Counted from the stretch's first letter, positions 1-8,219 are shown. The stretch is 9,373 bases of DNA from Rhodococcus sp. IITR03 (GCA_001017865.1 LATQ01000001.1:2033486-2042858), one strand, 5' to 3'. Translations and numbers: made by a program. The notes: a model not told the origin generated them from the letters alone.

Positions 1-668
1 ATCGTCGCGCCGATGCCGCGGGCCGCGCCGGTGACGACCGCGACCTTGCCGGCGAGCGGGCGCTCCCACGACTCGGGGGCGGTGGCGTCGCCTCACCGAT
101 GCGGATCACCTGGGCGTCGACGAAGGCCGACTTCGCCGAGAGCAGGAAGCGCAGCGTCGACTCCACACCGGACAGGCCGGTCGCGGCCTTCGGGGAGACG
201 TAGACGAGCTGCACGGTCGCGCCGCGACGCAGTTCCTTGCCGACGCTGCGCGTGAAGCCCTCGAGGGCGCGCTGAGCGATGCGCTCGTCGACCGATCCGG
301 CTTCCTCGGGCGTGGTGCCGAGGACGACGACGCGGCCGCTCGGGGCGAGATTGCGCAGGGTGGGCTGGAAGAACGTGAAGAGCTGTTCGAGGCCGCGGGT
401 CGGTGATGCCGGTAGCGTCGAAGACGAGTGCGCCGAACTTCGTGTCGGACGGCTCGGCGAACGTGTAGTCGCTCAGGAGGTTGCGGATCGGTTCGACCAG
501 GCGGCCGTTGCCGCCGAGCAGGACGGGGCCGGGGAGCGGGGGCTCGCCGGGCTGGTAGCGCCGGAGCTTCTCGGGCTGTGGCAGACCGAACTGCTTGGCG
601 AGGAACGCTCCGGGTGCGGACGAGATGAGCTGGGCGTAGAGCTTGGGTGCGCCCTTGGCTTCGGCCAC
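1..668 (-). CDS. fabG4: 3-oxoacyl-ACP/CoA reductase FabG4 (high-molecular-weight FabG), 5' part, two frameshift sites
   Basis: NAD(P)H-dependent ketoreductase of the short-chain dehydrogenase family, acting on beta-ketoacyl-CoA or -ACP. The GTG start at 668-666 follows AAGGTGG by about 5 nt and gives [20 protein letters not shown]. Visible features are the FabG4 N-terminal flavodoxin-like domain ([20 protein letters not shown], then [11 protein letters not shown]), the block [20 protein letters not shown], and the start of the catalytic Rossmann fold with [11 protein letters not shown] at the window edge. About 223 of roughly 450 residues are present; the catalytic Ser-Tyr-Lys lies outside. 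The frame breaks near 392-397 (two bases short; GACCCGGCGGGCCTC would restore DPAGLEQLF) and near 91 (GAGGGC read as GAGGC). It is transcribed divergently from the fadA2 thiolase across a shared operator, as I recall for mycobacterial Rv0242c/Rv0243. The family call is firm. The frameshifts are probably sequencing errors. Confidence 0.88.
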
Positions 669-701
669 GATTCCACCTTCTTCGATTCGGTCGTCGGTGC
701 A

Positions 702-727
702 GTGTTCGACAGCAAGCGTGTTCGACA
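702..727. repeat. 10-bp direct repeat GTGTTCGACA, 16-bp period
   Basis: GTGTTCGACA occurs at 702-711 and 718-727, separated by GCAAGC, in the fabG4/fadA2 intergenic region. Each copy contains a small dyad, TGT-TCG-ACA. The second copy overlaps the proposed fadA2 -35 (TCGACA, 722-727). It may be a second regulator site, or part of the fabG4 leader. No function is assigned. Confidence 0.5.
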
Positions 728-751
728 ACAAACTTACCCGTGAGTAAGAAT
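722..751 (+). promoter_or_regulatory. Proposed fadA2 promoter (-35 TCGACA, -10 AAGAAT)
   Basis: TCGACA at 722-727 differs from TTGACA at one base. An 18-bp spacer separates it from AAGAAT at 746-751, which fits the loose actinobacterial NANNNT -10 pattern. The 14-bp palindrome at 734-747 fills the spacer, so a bound repressor would occlude the polymerase. On the opposite strand TAAGTT (736-731) is a candidate -10 for fabG4. All of this is inferred from spacing and consensus. Confidence 0.4.
734..747. promoter_or_regulatory. 14-bp palindromic operator between fabG4 and fadA2
   Basis: TTACCCGTGAGTAA lies between the divergent starts of fabG4 (668) and fadA2 (793). Counting one extra base on each side it has 5-bp arms CTTAC/GTAAG around six bases. 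The near-identical TTACTCGTCGGTAA is found in the fadE5 promoter at 8196-8209. Size and symmetry fit a TetR-family operator. The regulator is not encoded in the window and its identity is unknown. Confidence 0.65.
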
Positions 752-792
752 AGTAGCCAGAATTCGAATCCGTCCGAAACCGGGAGACACCA

Positions 793-2105
793 GTGACCAC
801 CAAAGCCCGTTCCACGCAGCAGCGCCGTGTCGCCGTTCTCGGAGGCAACCGGATCCCGTTCGCCCGGTCCGACCGCAAGTACGCCCGCGCGTCCAACCAG
901 GACATGTTCACCGCCACCCTCGACGGTCTCGTCGGCCGCTTCAACCTGCAGGGTGAGCGCCTCGGTGCCGTCGTCGGCGGTGCGGTCCTCAAGCACGCCC
1001 GCGACTTCAACCTCGTGCGTGAAAGCGTGCTCGGCAGTGCGCTGAGCCCCTACACCCCGGCCTGGATCTGCAGCAGGCCTGCGGCACCGGCCTGCAGTCG
1101 ATCATCGCGGTCGGCGACGCCATCGCCGCCGGACGGATCGAGGCGGGTATCGGCGGTGGCGTCGATACCACCTCCGACGCTCCGATCGCCGTGAACAACC
1201 AGCTCCGCGAGTTCCTGCTCTCTCTGAACCGGGCCCGCACCACGGCCGACCGGGTCAAGCTGCTCGGCAACGTCCGCCCGTCGATGCTCGGCATCGAGAT
1301 CCCGCGCAACGGTGAGCCGCGGACCGGCCTGTCGATGGGTGAGCACGCCGCGATCACCGCCAAGGAGTTCGGTATCGCCCGCGAGGCGCAGGACGAGCTC
1401 GCCGTCGCGAGCCACCGCAACATGGCCGCCGCCTACGACCGCGGTTTCTTCGACGACCTCGTCACCCCGTTCCTCGGGCTCACCCGCGACGACAACCTGC
1501 GTCCCGACTCGTCGGTGGAGAAGCTGTCGACGCTGAAGCCGGTCTTCGGCACCAAGCTCGGTGACGCCACCATGACTGCCGGCAACTCGACGCCGCTCAC
1601 CGACGGCGCGTCGGCCGCGCTGCTGTCGAGCGAGGAGTGGGCCGCCGAGCGCAAGCTGCCGGTGCTCGCCTACCTGGTGGATTCCGAGACCGCTGCGGTC
1701 GACTACATCCACGGTGGCGACGGGCTGCTCATGGCGCCCACCTACGCGATCCCGCGCCTGCTGCAGCGCAACGGCCTCACCCTGCAGGACTTCGACTTCT
1801 ACGAGATCCACGAGGCGTTCGCCTCCGTGGTGCTCGCCACACTCCAGGCGTTCGAGTCGGAGGAGTACTGCAAGGGCAAGCTGGGCCTCGACGCCCCGCT
1901 CGGCTCGATCGACCGCAGCAAGCTCAACGTCAACGGCTCGTCGCTGGCGGCCGGCCACCCGTTCGCCGCGACCGGCGGCCGCATCGTCGCCTCGCTGGCG
2001 AAGATGCTGCACGAGAAGAAGCAGGAGACCGGCAAGCCCGTCCGCGGCCTGATCTCCATCTGCGCCGCAGGTGGACAGGGTGTGACGGCGATTCTCGAGG
2101 CCTGA
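793..2105 (+). CDS. fadA2: Acetyl-CoA acetyltransferase FadA2 (thiolase), one frameshift
   Basis: Thiolase that cleaves 3-ketoacyl-CoA to acetyl-CoA and a shortened acyl-CoA in beta-oxidation, or runs in reverse. The GTG start at 793 follows GGGAGA (782-787). The nucleophilic cysteine is in [10 protein letters not shown] (Cys about 97, codon 1080-1082). HEAFA near 1809, [10 protein letters not shown] near 1954 and C-terminal [10 protein letters not shown] supply the other thiolase active-site motifs. HEAF in place of the commoner NEAF is typical of the FadI/trifunctional-beta type. One base is missing at about 1060 (CCGGGCCTG would restore [12 protein letters not shown]); repaired length is 437 aa, close to the roughly 440 aa I recall for mycobacterial FadA2. 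It is divergent from fabG4, shares its operator region, and is followed by a hairpin at 2186-2232. Confidence 0.93.
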
Positions 2106-2185
2106 TCGACACCCCTCGGAAGTCGTTGAGGAAAAAAGTTCCGTTCGGTGTGTAACGCTCCGCGACGGACAGCGATAGACCCAGC

Positions 2186-2232
2186 GACCCCGCGCTGCTG
2201 CCTGACCCCCGACCTGGTAGCAACGCGGGGTC
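2186..2232 (+). terminator. Hairpin terminator after fadA2
   Basis: A 14-bp stem with one mismatch pairs 2186-2199 (GACCCCGCG then CTGCT) with 2219-2232 (AGCAA then CGCGGGGTC) around a 19-nt loop, 80 bp past the fadA2 stop. There is no strong T-run, as is common for actinobacterial terminators. A smaller hairpin, CGGGCG-CAG-CGCCCG at 2242-2256, follows and may help. Confidence 0.6.
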
Positions 2233-2266
2233 TTCGCATTCCGGGCGCAGCGCCCGAAGCTGGGGC

Positions 2267-2288
2267 ACTACCCTTGAAACCAGGTAGT
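2267..2288. promoter_or_regulatory. Inverted repeat ACTACC-N10-GGTAGT upstream of the VanW gene
   Basis: Six-base arms at 2267-2272 and 2283-2288 flank CTTGAAACCA. TTGAAA (2274-2279) could be a -35 element with a weak -10 near 2297, so the repeat would overlap the VanW promoter. The arms are short and chance cannot be excluded. The rest of 2106-2334 shows nothing beyond this and the terminator hairpins. Confidence 0.3.
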
Positions 2289-2334
2289 CGGCGCACGAAT
2301 TCGACGGCGCGCCCAGCTTTGCGAAGGGATCCGG

Positions 2335-4882
2335 GTGAGCGGCAGCAACGGGACCGACGAGTCCCCTCACGAGCACGACGACGCACGAACCGAGAACGTC
2401 GGTTCGACGGCGGAGTCGGCTCGTGAGGCCGAGGGTGCGTCGGCTCCTACCGAGCGTTTCGAAGCGGTCGATCCTCACCGGGAGGTCACCGAGGCGAAGG
2501 CGAGCGGTGTCACCGAGGCGAAGGCGAGCAGTGTCACCGAGCGAAGGCGGATGCCGAGGCCCCGCAGGCTCCCGCGGAGGTCCGAGCCGAGAACACGGAG
2601 CGAGTAGCTCCCACGAACACGGAGCAGGTGCTCCCACGAACACGGAGCAGGTAGCTCCCACGAACACGGCCCAAGCGGCGCCCACCGGCGCGGATGAGGC
2701 CCCGACGGAGAACGTCCATCCCTCGGAGGCGCCCACCGCGGTCATCCCGGTCGTCGCGCCGGGGGACCGGGCACCGGGCGACGGATCGTCCGCCGCCACC
2801 GATCGTCTCCTCCGTTCGCAGGGGGAACAGAATCCGGCACAGCCCGGTCCCGAACAGGCGGGGGCTCCCGTCCCACCCACGTCGACGGCGATGCCGTCGG
2901 CCGCCCACCCACCGCAGGGTGACCAGCCGACCCAGCAGATGCAGGCGGGTCCGCCACCGCAGGGACCGCCTCCCGTCACCCCTCCGCCCACCGGCGGATC
3001 GGGAGGTTCCGGCGGCGACGGCGACGAACCGGGCAGGTCCGGGTCGAATCTGCCCGGCGCACGATCGCGCTCGTCGTCGGGGGCGTCGTCGCACTGCTCG
3101 CCGTGTTCTACGTGGCCGATCTGGCGTTGTCGTCGGGCAAGGTGCCGCGCGGTGTCACCGTCGCGGGTGTCGAGATCGGCGGCATGTCGCTCGACGCGGC
3201 CGAGGCCGAACTCACCGAGCAACTGACGCCGCGTCTCGACATGCCCGTCGACGTCACCGCCGGCGACACCCAGGGCAGATCGTGCCGTCGGAGGCCGGAA
3301 TCGGGATCGACTGGCCCGCGACGCTCGACCAGGTGGGTTCGCAGCCGCTCAATCCGTTCACGCGACTCGCGTCGTTCTTCGGGAACGACGAGGTCGGCGT
3401 GGTCTCCACCCGCGACGAGGCGGCTCTCTCCGCAGCCATCGAGAAGGCCGCTGCCGCCGCCGCGCACGAACCGCGCGAGGGCAACATCGTCTTCGAGGAC
3501 GGCACGCCCGTTCCGGTGACGCCGCAGCCCGGCCAGCAACTCGACGTGGCCGTCGCAGGCGACGTCTTCGCCGAGCGCTGGCCGTTCGGCGACGTCGCGC
3601 TCTCCGAGAGCGTCGACGTCACCGTCACCCGCGAGGGCCTCGACCGGGCGCTGGCGGAGGTCGCCGTCCCGGCCGTGGCGCAGGATCTGGTCGTCCGGGG
3701 GCTCGACGGGGCCGTCGGTGTGCTGCCGCGCGACGCGGTGGGCGCCGTCCTGTCGTTCGTGCCGGACGGTTCGGGTGGACTCGAACCGCAGTACAACACC
3801 GAGGCCGCGATCGGCATCCTCGCGCCGCAGCTCGCCCCGTCGGAGACCGAACCGAAGGATGCGCGGATCGTCCTCGACGGTGGTCGTCCGACGATCGTGC
3901 CCAGCGAGACCGGTGAGATGGTCGACTGGCCCGTCACCCTCGAGAGGTTGCCCGACCTGCTGAAGGAGGAGGGCGACCGCAGCACCGACGCGGTGTACAA
4001 GAAGGCCGAACCCGAACTCACCACCGAAGGCGCGAGAAGCTCGGCATCAAGGAAGTGGTCTCGGAGTTCACCACCAGTGGCTTCGAATACGCCTCCGGCG
4101 TCAACATCCGGCTGGCCGCGCAGGAGATCAACGGCGCCATCGTCAAGCCGGGGGAGACCTTCTCCTTCAACGACTACACCGGTCCGCGCGGTGCGGCGCA
4201 GGGGTACATCGAGTCGGGCATCATCGAGGCCGGACGTCCCGGTAAGGCCGTGGGCGGCGGCATCAGCCAGCTCGCGACTACCCTCTACAACGCGACTTAC
4301 TTCGCCGGGATGGAGGACGTCGAGCACACCGAGCACAGCTACTACATCTCCCGGTACCCGGCGGCCCGCGAGGCCACGATCTACGACGGTGCCATCGACC
4401 TGAAGTTCCGCAACCCGTTCGACACGGGCGTCCTGATCCAGACCATCGGCACGAGCTCGGACATCACGGTGCGTATCTGGGGCACCAAGACCGTCGACGT
4501 CCAGTCGATCACCGGCAACCGCACGAACTTCACCTCGCCCAACACGATCACGTTGCCCGCCGGTTCGGCCTGCATCCCGTCGAGCGGCGCGCAGGGCTTC
4601 ACCGTCACCGACACCCGGATCGTCACCGACGCACGGACGGGCGCGCAGATCTCGAACGCGACCCGCACGGTCCGGTACGACCCGGTCCCGATCGTGAAGT
4701 GCATCAGCCCCGAACCGGAACCCCGTGACGAGCCCTCCGGTGGCGGCGACGACGCGACCTCCGGCGACACCGGAGCGGAGGACGCCGAGGCCGAGGACGC
4801 ACCGGCGCCCGCACCCGAATCGCCTGCGGCCGAAGCGCCGGCAGCCGAGGCACCTGCAGCGGGTGGAACCGAAGAGGAGTAG
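2335..4882 (+). CDS. Membrane-anchored VanW-family protein with repeat-rich cytoplasmic N-terminus, five frameshifts
   Basis: Envelope protein of the VanW family, named for an accessory gene of vanB-type vancomycin resistance clusters; its biochemical role is unknown. GTG at 2335 follows GAAGGGA by 5 nt. Repaired length is about 850 aa. Residues 1-242 are hydrophilic and Pro/Ala/Glu-rich, with VTEAKASG and VAPTNTEQ octapeptide repeats. One membrane helix follows LPRR at about 243-266 (RTIALVVGGVVALLAVFYVA), implying an N-in, C-out topology. Next come GVTVAGVEIGGMS and two related peptidoglycan-binding-like segments: IVPSEAGIGIDWPATLDQV near 3281 resembles IVPSETGEMVDWPVTLERL near 3895. The VanW domain starts at about 575 (SGVNIRLAAQEINGAIVKPG; GGGISQLATTLYNA at about 642). 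The tail is Ala/Pro/Glu-rich (PAAEAPAAEAPAAGG). The frame breaks near 2541, 2630, 3054, 3274 and 4034, each fixed by one added G or C. It stands alone, converging on the DUF2236 gene. Confidence 0.87.
2485..2555 (+). repeat. Three tandem 24-bp repeats encoding VTEAKA(S/D)x
   Basis: Copies lie at 2485-2508, 2509-2532 and 2533-2555 and encode VTEAKASG, VTEAKASS and VTEAKADA. The third copy is 23 bp in the window because one G is missing near 2541, which helps locate the frameshift. The repeats lie in the predicted disordered cytoplasmic tail of the VanW protein. Confidence 0.85.
2604..2674 (+). repeat. Three tandem 24-bp repeats encoding VAPTNT(E/A)Q
   Basis: Copies at 2604-2627, 2628-2650 and 2651-2674 encode VAPTNTEQ, VAPTNTEQ and VAPTNTAQ; a diverged copy with ENTE precedes them at about 2580. 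The middle copy reads GTGCTCCC where the third reads GTAGCTCCC, so it is one base short. This marks the frameshift near 2630. The repeats are in the VanW protein tail. Confidence 0.85.
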
Positions 4883-4901
4883 CGGACGTCCTCGAAACTT
4901 C

Positions 4902-4949
4902 GGGGAGGTTGTGTGCGGTTCCGGCGAAGAACACGCACACAACCTCCCC
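4902..4949. terminator. Bidirectional terminator hairpin between VanW and DUF2236 genes
   Basis: A perfect 16-bp stem pairs 4902-4917 (GGGGAGGTTGTGTGCG) with 4934-4949 (CGCACACAACCTCCCC) across a 16-nt loop. It lies between the stops of two convergent genes (4882 on + and 4958 on -), the expected place for a shared terminator. T-runs on either side are weak. Confidence 0.8.
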
Positions 4950-4957
4950 TTACTTCG

Positions 4958-6168
4958 TCACTCCGGAAGCGTCACCACGTCGGGGATCTCGCCGTCGAGG
5001 ATGCGGAGCTGTGCGTCGCGCAGTTGTTTCTCGCCGTGCCGCTGCAGCCACGCCTTCCCGGCCGGGAAGCGGCCGATCACATGGTGTTCGACGACGTTCA
5101 CGGCGATGCGACCTGCCGGATACCACGGCGGACGCAGCGGAACTCGGAGCGCGCGGACCCCGGACGGGCCGAGAAGTGTCGTCGCGAGCGATAGGCCGCG
5201 TTCGTATTCGTACCGGCGACGCAACGCCTGGAAACGCGGATACCGCGTGTGGAGCGGCAGTTCGACGAGCGACCTGGCGAGCATGTGGCTGTTCTCGTCG
5301 GCGGCGGGTGAGGACGACCCGATCTGGTACATCATTCGCAGTCCCGCGCGCTCCTCGAACCGGAGCCACTTCGGGTCGACGCCCATCAACCACCCGACGT
5401 ACGCCCACAGGTGCAGGACGGCCTCGGCCTCACGCCGGGTGTATCGCACCCCCAGGACGCGGGTGTGGAGCAGGAAGGTGATCGAGAACAGGCCCAGCGT
5501 GCCGGCCTGGTCGAACTGGTTGACCGGTAGCCCGCGGAACTCGATGTCCCAGTCGCCGTCGTGCTCGTGGTGGTAGTCGACGAAGGCGTGCATCAGCCGC
5601 ACGTGCACCGAGAGCGTGAAGCCCTTGCCGAATCGTTCGAGACCGCCGTCGGCGACGCACCCGTTCCACCACGTCCCGGTCTCGGCGATGCGTCGACGGG
5701 TGCGCTCGCCGGTGAGACGACCGGACGAGGTCAGCACCGGCAGCGGACCGGAGTTGTTGTATCCGCCGAGCAGCGAGCCGTAGGCGAGGACGTCGCCGAC
5801 GTCGGATCCGACTGCGCAGCGTGCGGGCGCGAGGGCGATCCTGTCGCGGTCGACCCAGTCGGGGGGTGTCCTCGAGCATCTCGAAGTACTTCCGGAGCAC
5901 GGGAGGGGCGTCGGGGACGGCGTCGATGCCTCGGCGAGCGCGGTGCGGAACTGCGCGAGGGTGACGGTGCGGTCGGCGCCGGGATGGCCCGCACCAACTC
6001 GGCGCTCGGTTCGTCGCGCTCGAGCAGGGCACGGCGCAGGGCGTCTGCTTCCTCGGGCGTGGCGTCGGGAGCGCGTCCCGCGAAGGGCCGCAGGGGTGCG
6101 GTGATGCGGGCGGCCTTCTCGCGGTCGCGCATGTACCGAGTCGTGGTCGGCGTGCCGGTGATGGTCAC
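4958..6168 (-). CDS. DUF2236 (oxygenase MpaB/Lcp-like) protein, three frameshifts
   Basis: Member of the DUF2236 family, which includes MpaB and the rubber-cleaving b-type cytochrome Lcp; a haem oxygenase is likely, substrate unknown. Matches are RRRIAETGTWW (the R-x3-T pair of Lcp-type proteins) near 5695 and VRLMHAFVDYHHEH near 5590, where the histidine of RLMHA is the expected axial haem ligand. The residue four past that histidine is Asp, where I recall Arg in Lcp. No Tat or Sec signal is seen, so a cytoplasmic location is likely. Repaired length is 403 aa, near the size of Lcp. The GTG start at 6168 has no Shine-Dalgarno; TTGACA (6203-6198) and CACTCT (6180-6175) would place the transcript start at or near the GTG. 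The frame breaks near 5980 and 5930 (one base short each) and at 5861-5866 (one extra G in a six-G run). Probably monocistronic. Confidence 0.82.
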
Positions 6169-6174
6169 AGGCTC

Positions 6175-6203
6175 AGAGTGCTACTGACAACAAGGGTTGT
6201 CAA
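6175..6203 (-). promoter_or_regulatory. Proposed leaderless promoter of the DUF2236 gene
   Basis: On the minus strand a consensus -35 TTGACA (6203-6198), a 17-bp spacer and CACTCT (6180-6175, fitting NANNNT) precede the GTG start by 6 nt. This places initiation at or near the start codon, which fits the absence of a ribosome binding site. Inferred from consensus and spacing. Confidence 0.45.
6185..6202. promoter_or_regulatory. 18-bp perfect palindrome, probable operator of the DUF2236 gene
   Basis: TGACAAC-AAGG-GTTGTCA has perfect 7-bp arms and a 4-bp spacer. It overlaps the proposed -35 and ends 16 bp upstream of the GTG at 6168, a repressor-type position. It differs from the fad-type palindrome of this window, so a different regulator (TetR-like by size, not encoded here) is inferred. 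Confidence 0.65.
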
Positions 6204-6218
6204 TGCTGCTCCCGAAAC

Positions 6219-6278
6219 GACGAGACCGACGTCGTGTGCGAAATCCGTGGGGAAATCGCGCACGACGTCGGTCTCGTC
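6219..6278. terminator. Long hairpin downstream of fadE5
   Basis: A 22-bp stem with one G-T wobble pairs 6219-6240 with 6257-6278 (core GACGAGACCGACGTCGTG) around a 16-nt loop. It starts about 30 bp past the fadE5 stop on the minus strand and ends before the DUF2236 promoter, so it should insulate the two. No clear T-run follows. It could act on either strand. Confidence 0.7.
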
Positions 6279-6306
6279 TATCGCGCTACCGCCGTGAGCG
6301 GTTCGA

Positions 6307-8137
6307 TCAGAACGCTGCTTCGTCGAGCTCCATGATGTCGAGGTCGACGTCGGTGATGATCTGACGTGCGACGCTCAGCTCCGGCAGGACGTTCTTGGCA
6401 AAGAAGGACGCGGCCGCGACCTTGCCTCGTAGAACGCCTTGTCCGAGGCATCGACGCCGGCTCGAGCGCGGAGAGCGCGATCTCGGCGTGCTCGAGCAGC
6501 AGCCAGCCGATCATCAGGTCGCCGAACGCTCGAGGAAGCGGACCGAACCGAGGCCGACCTTGTACAGCTCGGTGGGCTGCTCCTGTGCACCCATGAGGTA
6601 CTGAGTGAGCGTGGCGACCATCGTCTGGGTCTCGCCGAGGGCGGTGGCCAGGAGCGTGCGCTCCTTCTTCAGACGCTGGTCGGCGTCGTCGCGCTCGACG
6701 AACTTCTTGATCTCACCGGCGACGTGGGCGAGCGCCACACCGCGGTCGCGGGCGATCTTCCGGAAGAAGAAGTCCTGCGCCTGGATGGCGGTGGTGCCTC
6801 GTACAGCGAGTCGATCTTCGAGTCGCGGATGTACTGCTCGATCGGGTAGTCCTGCAGGAAGCCCGAACCGCCGAGGGTCTGGAGCGAATCCTTCAGGTAC
6901 TGGTACGCCCGCTCGGAACCGCAGCCCTTGACGACCGGCAGCAGCAGGTCGTTGATGCGGTGCGCGAGACCGGCGTCGGCGCCGGAGACCTGCTCGGCGA
7001 CGGAGTCGTCCTGGTGTGCGGCGGTGTACAGGTACACGGCGCGCAGGCCCTCGGAGTAGGCCTTCTGCATCGCGAGCGAACGACGGACGTCCGGGTGGTG
7101 CATGATCGACACGCGCGGGGCGGTCTTGTCGGACATCTGGGTCAGGTCGGCGCCTGGATGCGCTCCTTGGCGTAGTCGAGGGCGTTGAGGTAGCCGGTCG
7201 ACAGGGTCGCGATGGCCTTCGTGCCGACCATCATGCGGGCGTGCTCGATGACGTCGAACATCTGCGCGATGCCGTTGTGGACCTCACCGACGAGCCAGCC
7301 CTGGGCCGGAACACCGTGGCCGCCGAAGGTGACCTCGCAGGTCGCGGAGGCCTTGATGCCCATCTTGTGCTCGACGTTGGTGACGAAGACGCCGTTGCGC
7401 TCGCCCATCTCGTTCTTCTCGAAGTCGAAGTGGAACTTCGGGACGAAGAACAGCGACAGGCCCTTGGTGCCGGGGCCGGCGCCCTCGGGGCGGGCGAGGA
7501 CGAGGTGGAAGATGTTCTCGAACAGGTCGTCGGAGTCGGCCGAGGTGATGAACCGCTTGACGCCCTCGATGTGCCAGGAGCCGTCGTCCTGCTTGATCGC
7601 CTTGGTGCGACCTGCGCCGACGTCGGATCCGGCGTCGGGCTCGGTGAGGACCATGGTGGCGCCCCAGCCGCGCTCGACGCAGGTGGCGGCCCACTGCTTC
7701 TGCTCATCGGTGCCGTTGTCGTAGAGCACGCCCGCGAAGGCCGGGCCGGCCGCGTACATGAACGCCGCAGGCTGGGCTCCGAGCATCATCTCGTTGACGG
7801 CCCACAGGAGGCTGCGGGGTGCGTCGGTGCCGCCGATCTCCTCGGGGATGCCCATCGACCAGTAACCGGCGTCCCACCAGGCGCGGAACGACTTCTTGAA
7901 GGGCTCGGGAAGCGACACCGAATGGGTCTCGGGGTCGAAGACGGGCGGGTTGCGGTCGGCTTCGGCGAAGCCTTCGGCGGCCGGCCCCTCGGCCAGCGCC
8001 TTGACCTCGGCGAGGATGCCGCGTGCGGTGTCCTCGTCCAGATCGCCGAACTTGCCGGCTTCGAGGACCTTCTGAATCTTCAGGAACTCGAACAGGTTGA
8101 ACTCGAGGTCGCGGAGGTTGCTCTTGTAATGGCCCAT
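6307..8137 (-). CDS. fadE5: Acyl-CoA dehydrogenase FadE5, five frameshifts
   Basis: FAD-dependent acyl-CoA dehydrogenase that introduces the alpha,beta double bond in the first step of beta-oxidation. It starts [20 protein letters not shown] at ATG 8137. [20 protein letters not shown] near 7650 is the acyl-CoA dehydrogenase signature. [14 protein letters not shown] near 6800 carries the putative catalytic Glu, which counts as residue 447 after repair, as I recall for mycobacterial FadE5. The C-terminal extension is of the long-form FadE5 type ([19 protein letters not shown]; end ELDEAAF). One base is missing at about 7153, 6797, 6529, 6461 and 6425, each fixed by restoring one G on the coding strand. 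Repaired length is 611 aa, matching the length I recall for FadE5. It follows the methyltransferase gene by 97 bp, but that gap holds its own operator sites, and a long hairpin ends it. Confidence 0.93.
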
Positions 8138-8189
8138 GTCGTCGGTGTCTCCCAGTGTGGTGCGGTCCAGCTGGCTTCAAGTACCGCCC

Positions 8190-8209
8190 AAGTTATTACT
8201 CGTCGGTAA
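8190..8209 (-). promoter_or_regulatory. fadE5 promoter region with 14-bp operator (site 1)
   Basis: TTACTCGTCGGTAA at 8196-8209 matches the fabG4/fadA2 palindrome at 11 of 14 positions and keeps both TTAC/GTAA arms. On the minus strand TAACTT (8195-8190) directly abuts it and is a candidate -10 for fadE5, 52 bp upstream of the ATG. No good -35 is visible. Repression by occlusion is inferred. Confidence 0.6.
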
Positions 8210-8219
8210 CATCTCCATG

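Noticed and set aside
93..1010. 305-codon minus-strand frame running from inside fadA2 through fabG4
   Set aside because: Only the part from GTG 668 to about 398 is real fabG4. The upstream extension is antisense to fadA2, and the end past 398 is out of frame.
1050..2012. 320-codon minus-strand frame opposite fadA2
   Set aside because: Shadow of the thiolase frame; Val/Glu/Arg/Gly-rich with no domain.
2485..2674. Tandem repeats as a CRISPR array
   Set aside because: The repeats are contiguous 24-bp units without spacers, in frame with the VanW protein and encoding octapeptides.
3254..4942. 562-codon open frame antisense to the VanW gene
   Set aside because: A high-GC shadow: it is Arg/Gly/Ser-rich with no recognisable domain, while the opposite strand carries clear VanW motifs.
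2335..6168. VanW plus DUF2236 as a defence island or glycopeptide resistance cluster
   Set aside because: No van ligase, dehydrogenase, dipeptidase or two-component genes, no nuclease or toxin, and no mobile-element signs are present in the window.
7241..8209. 322-codon plus-strand frame opposite fadE5
   Set aside because: Composition is a mirror of the acyl-CoA dehydrogenase coding frame; no independent start signal or domain.
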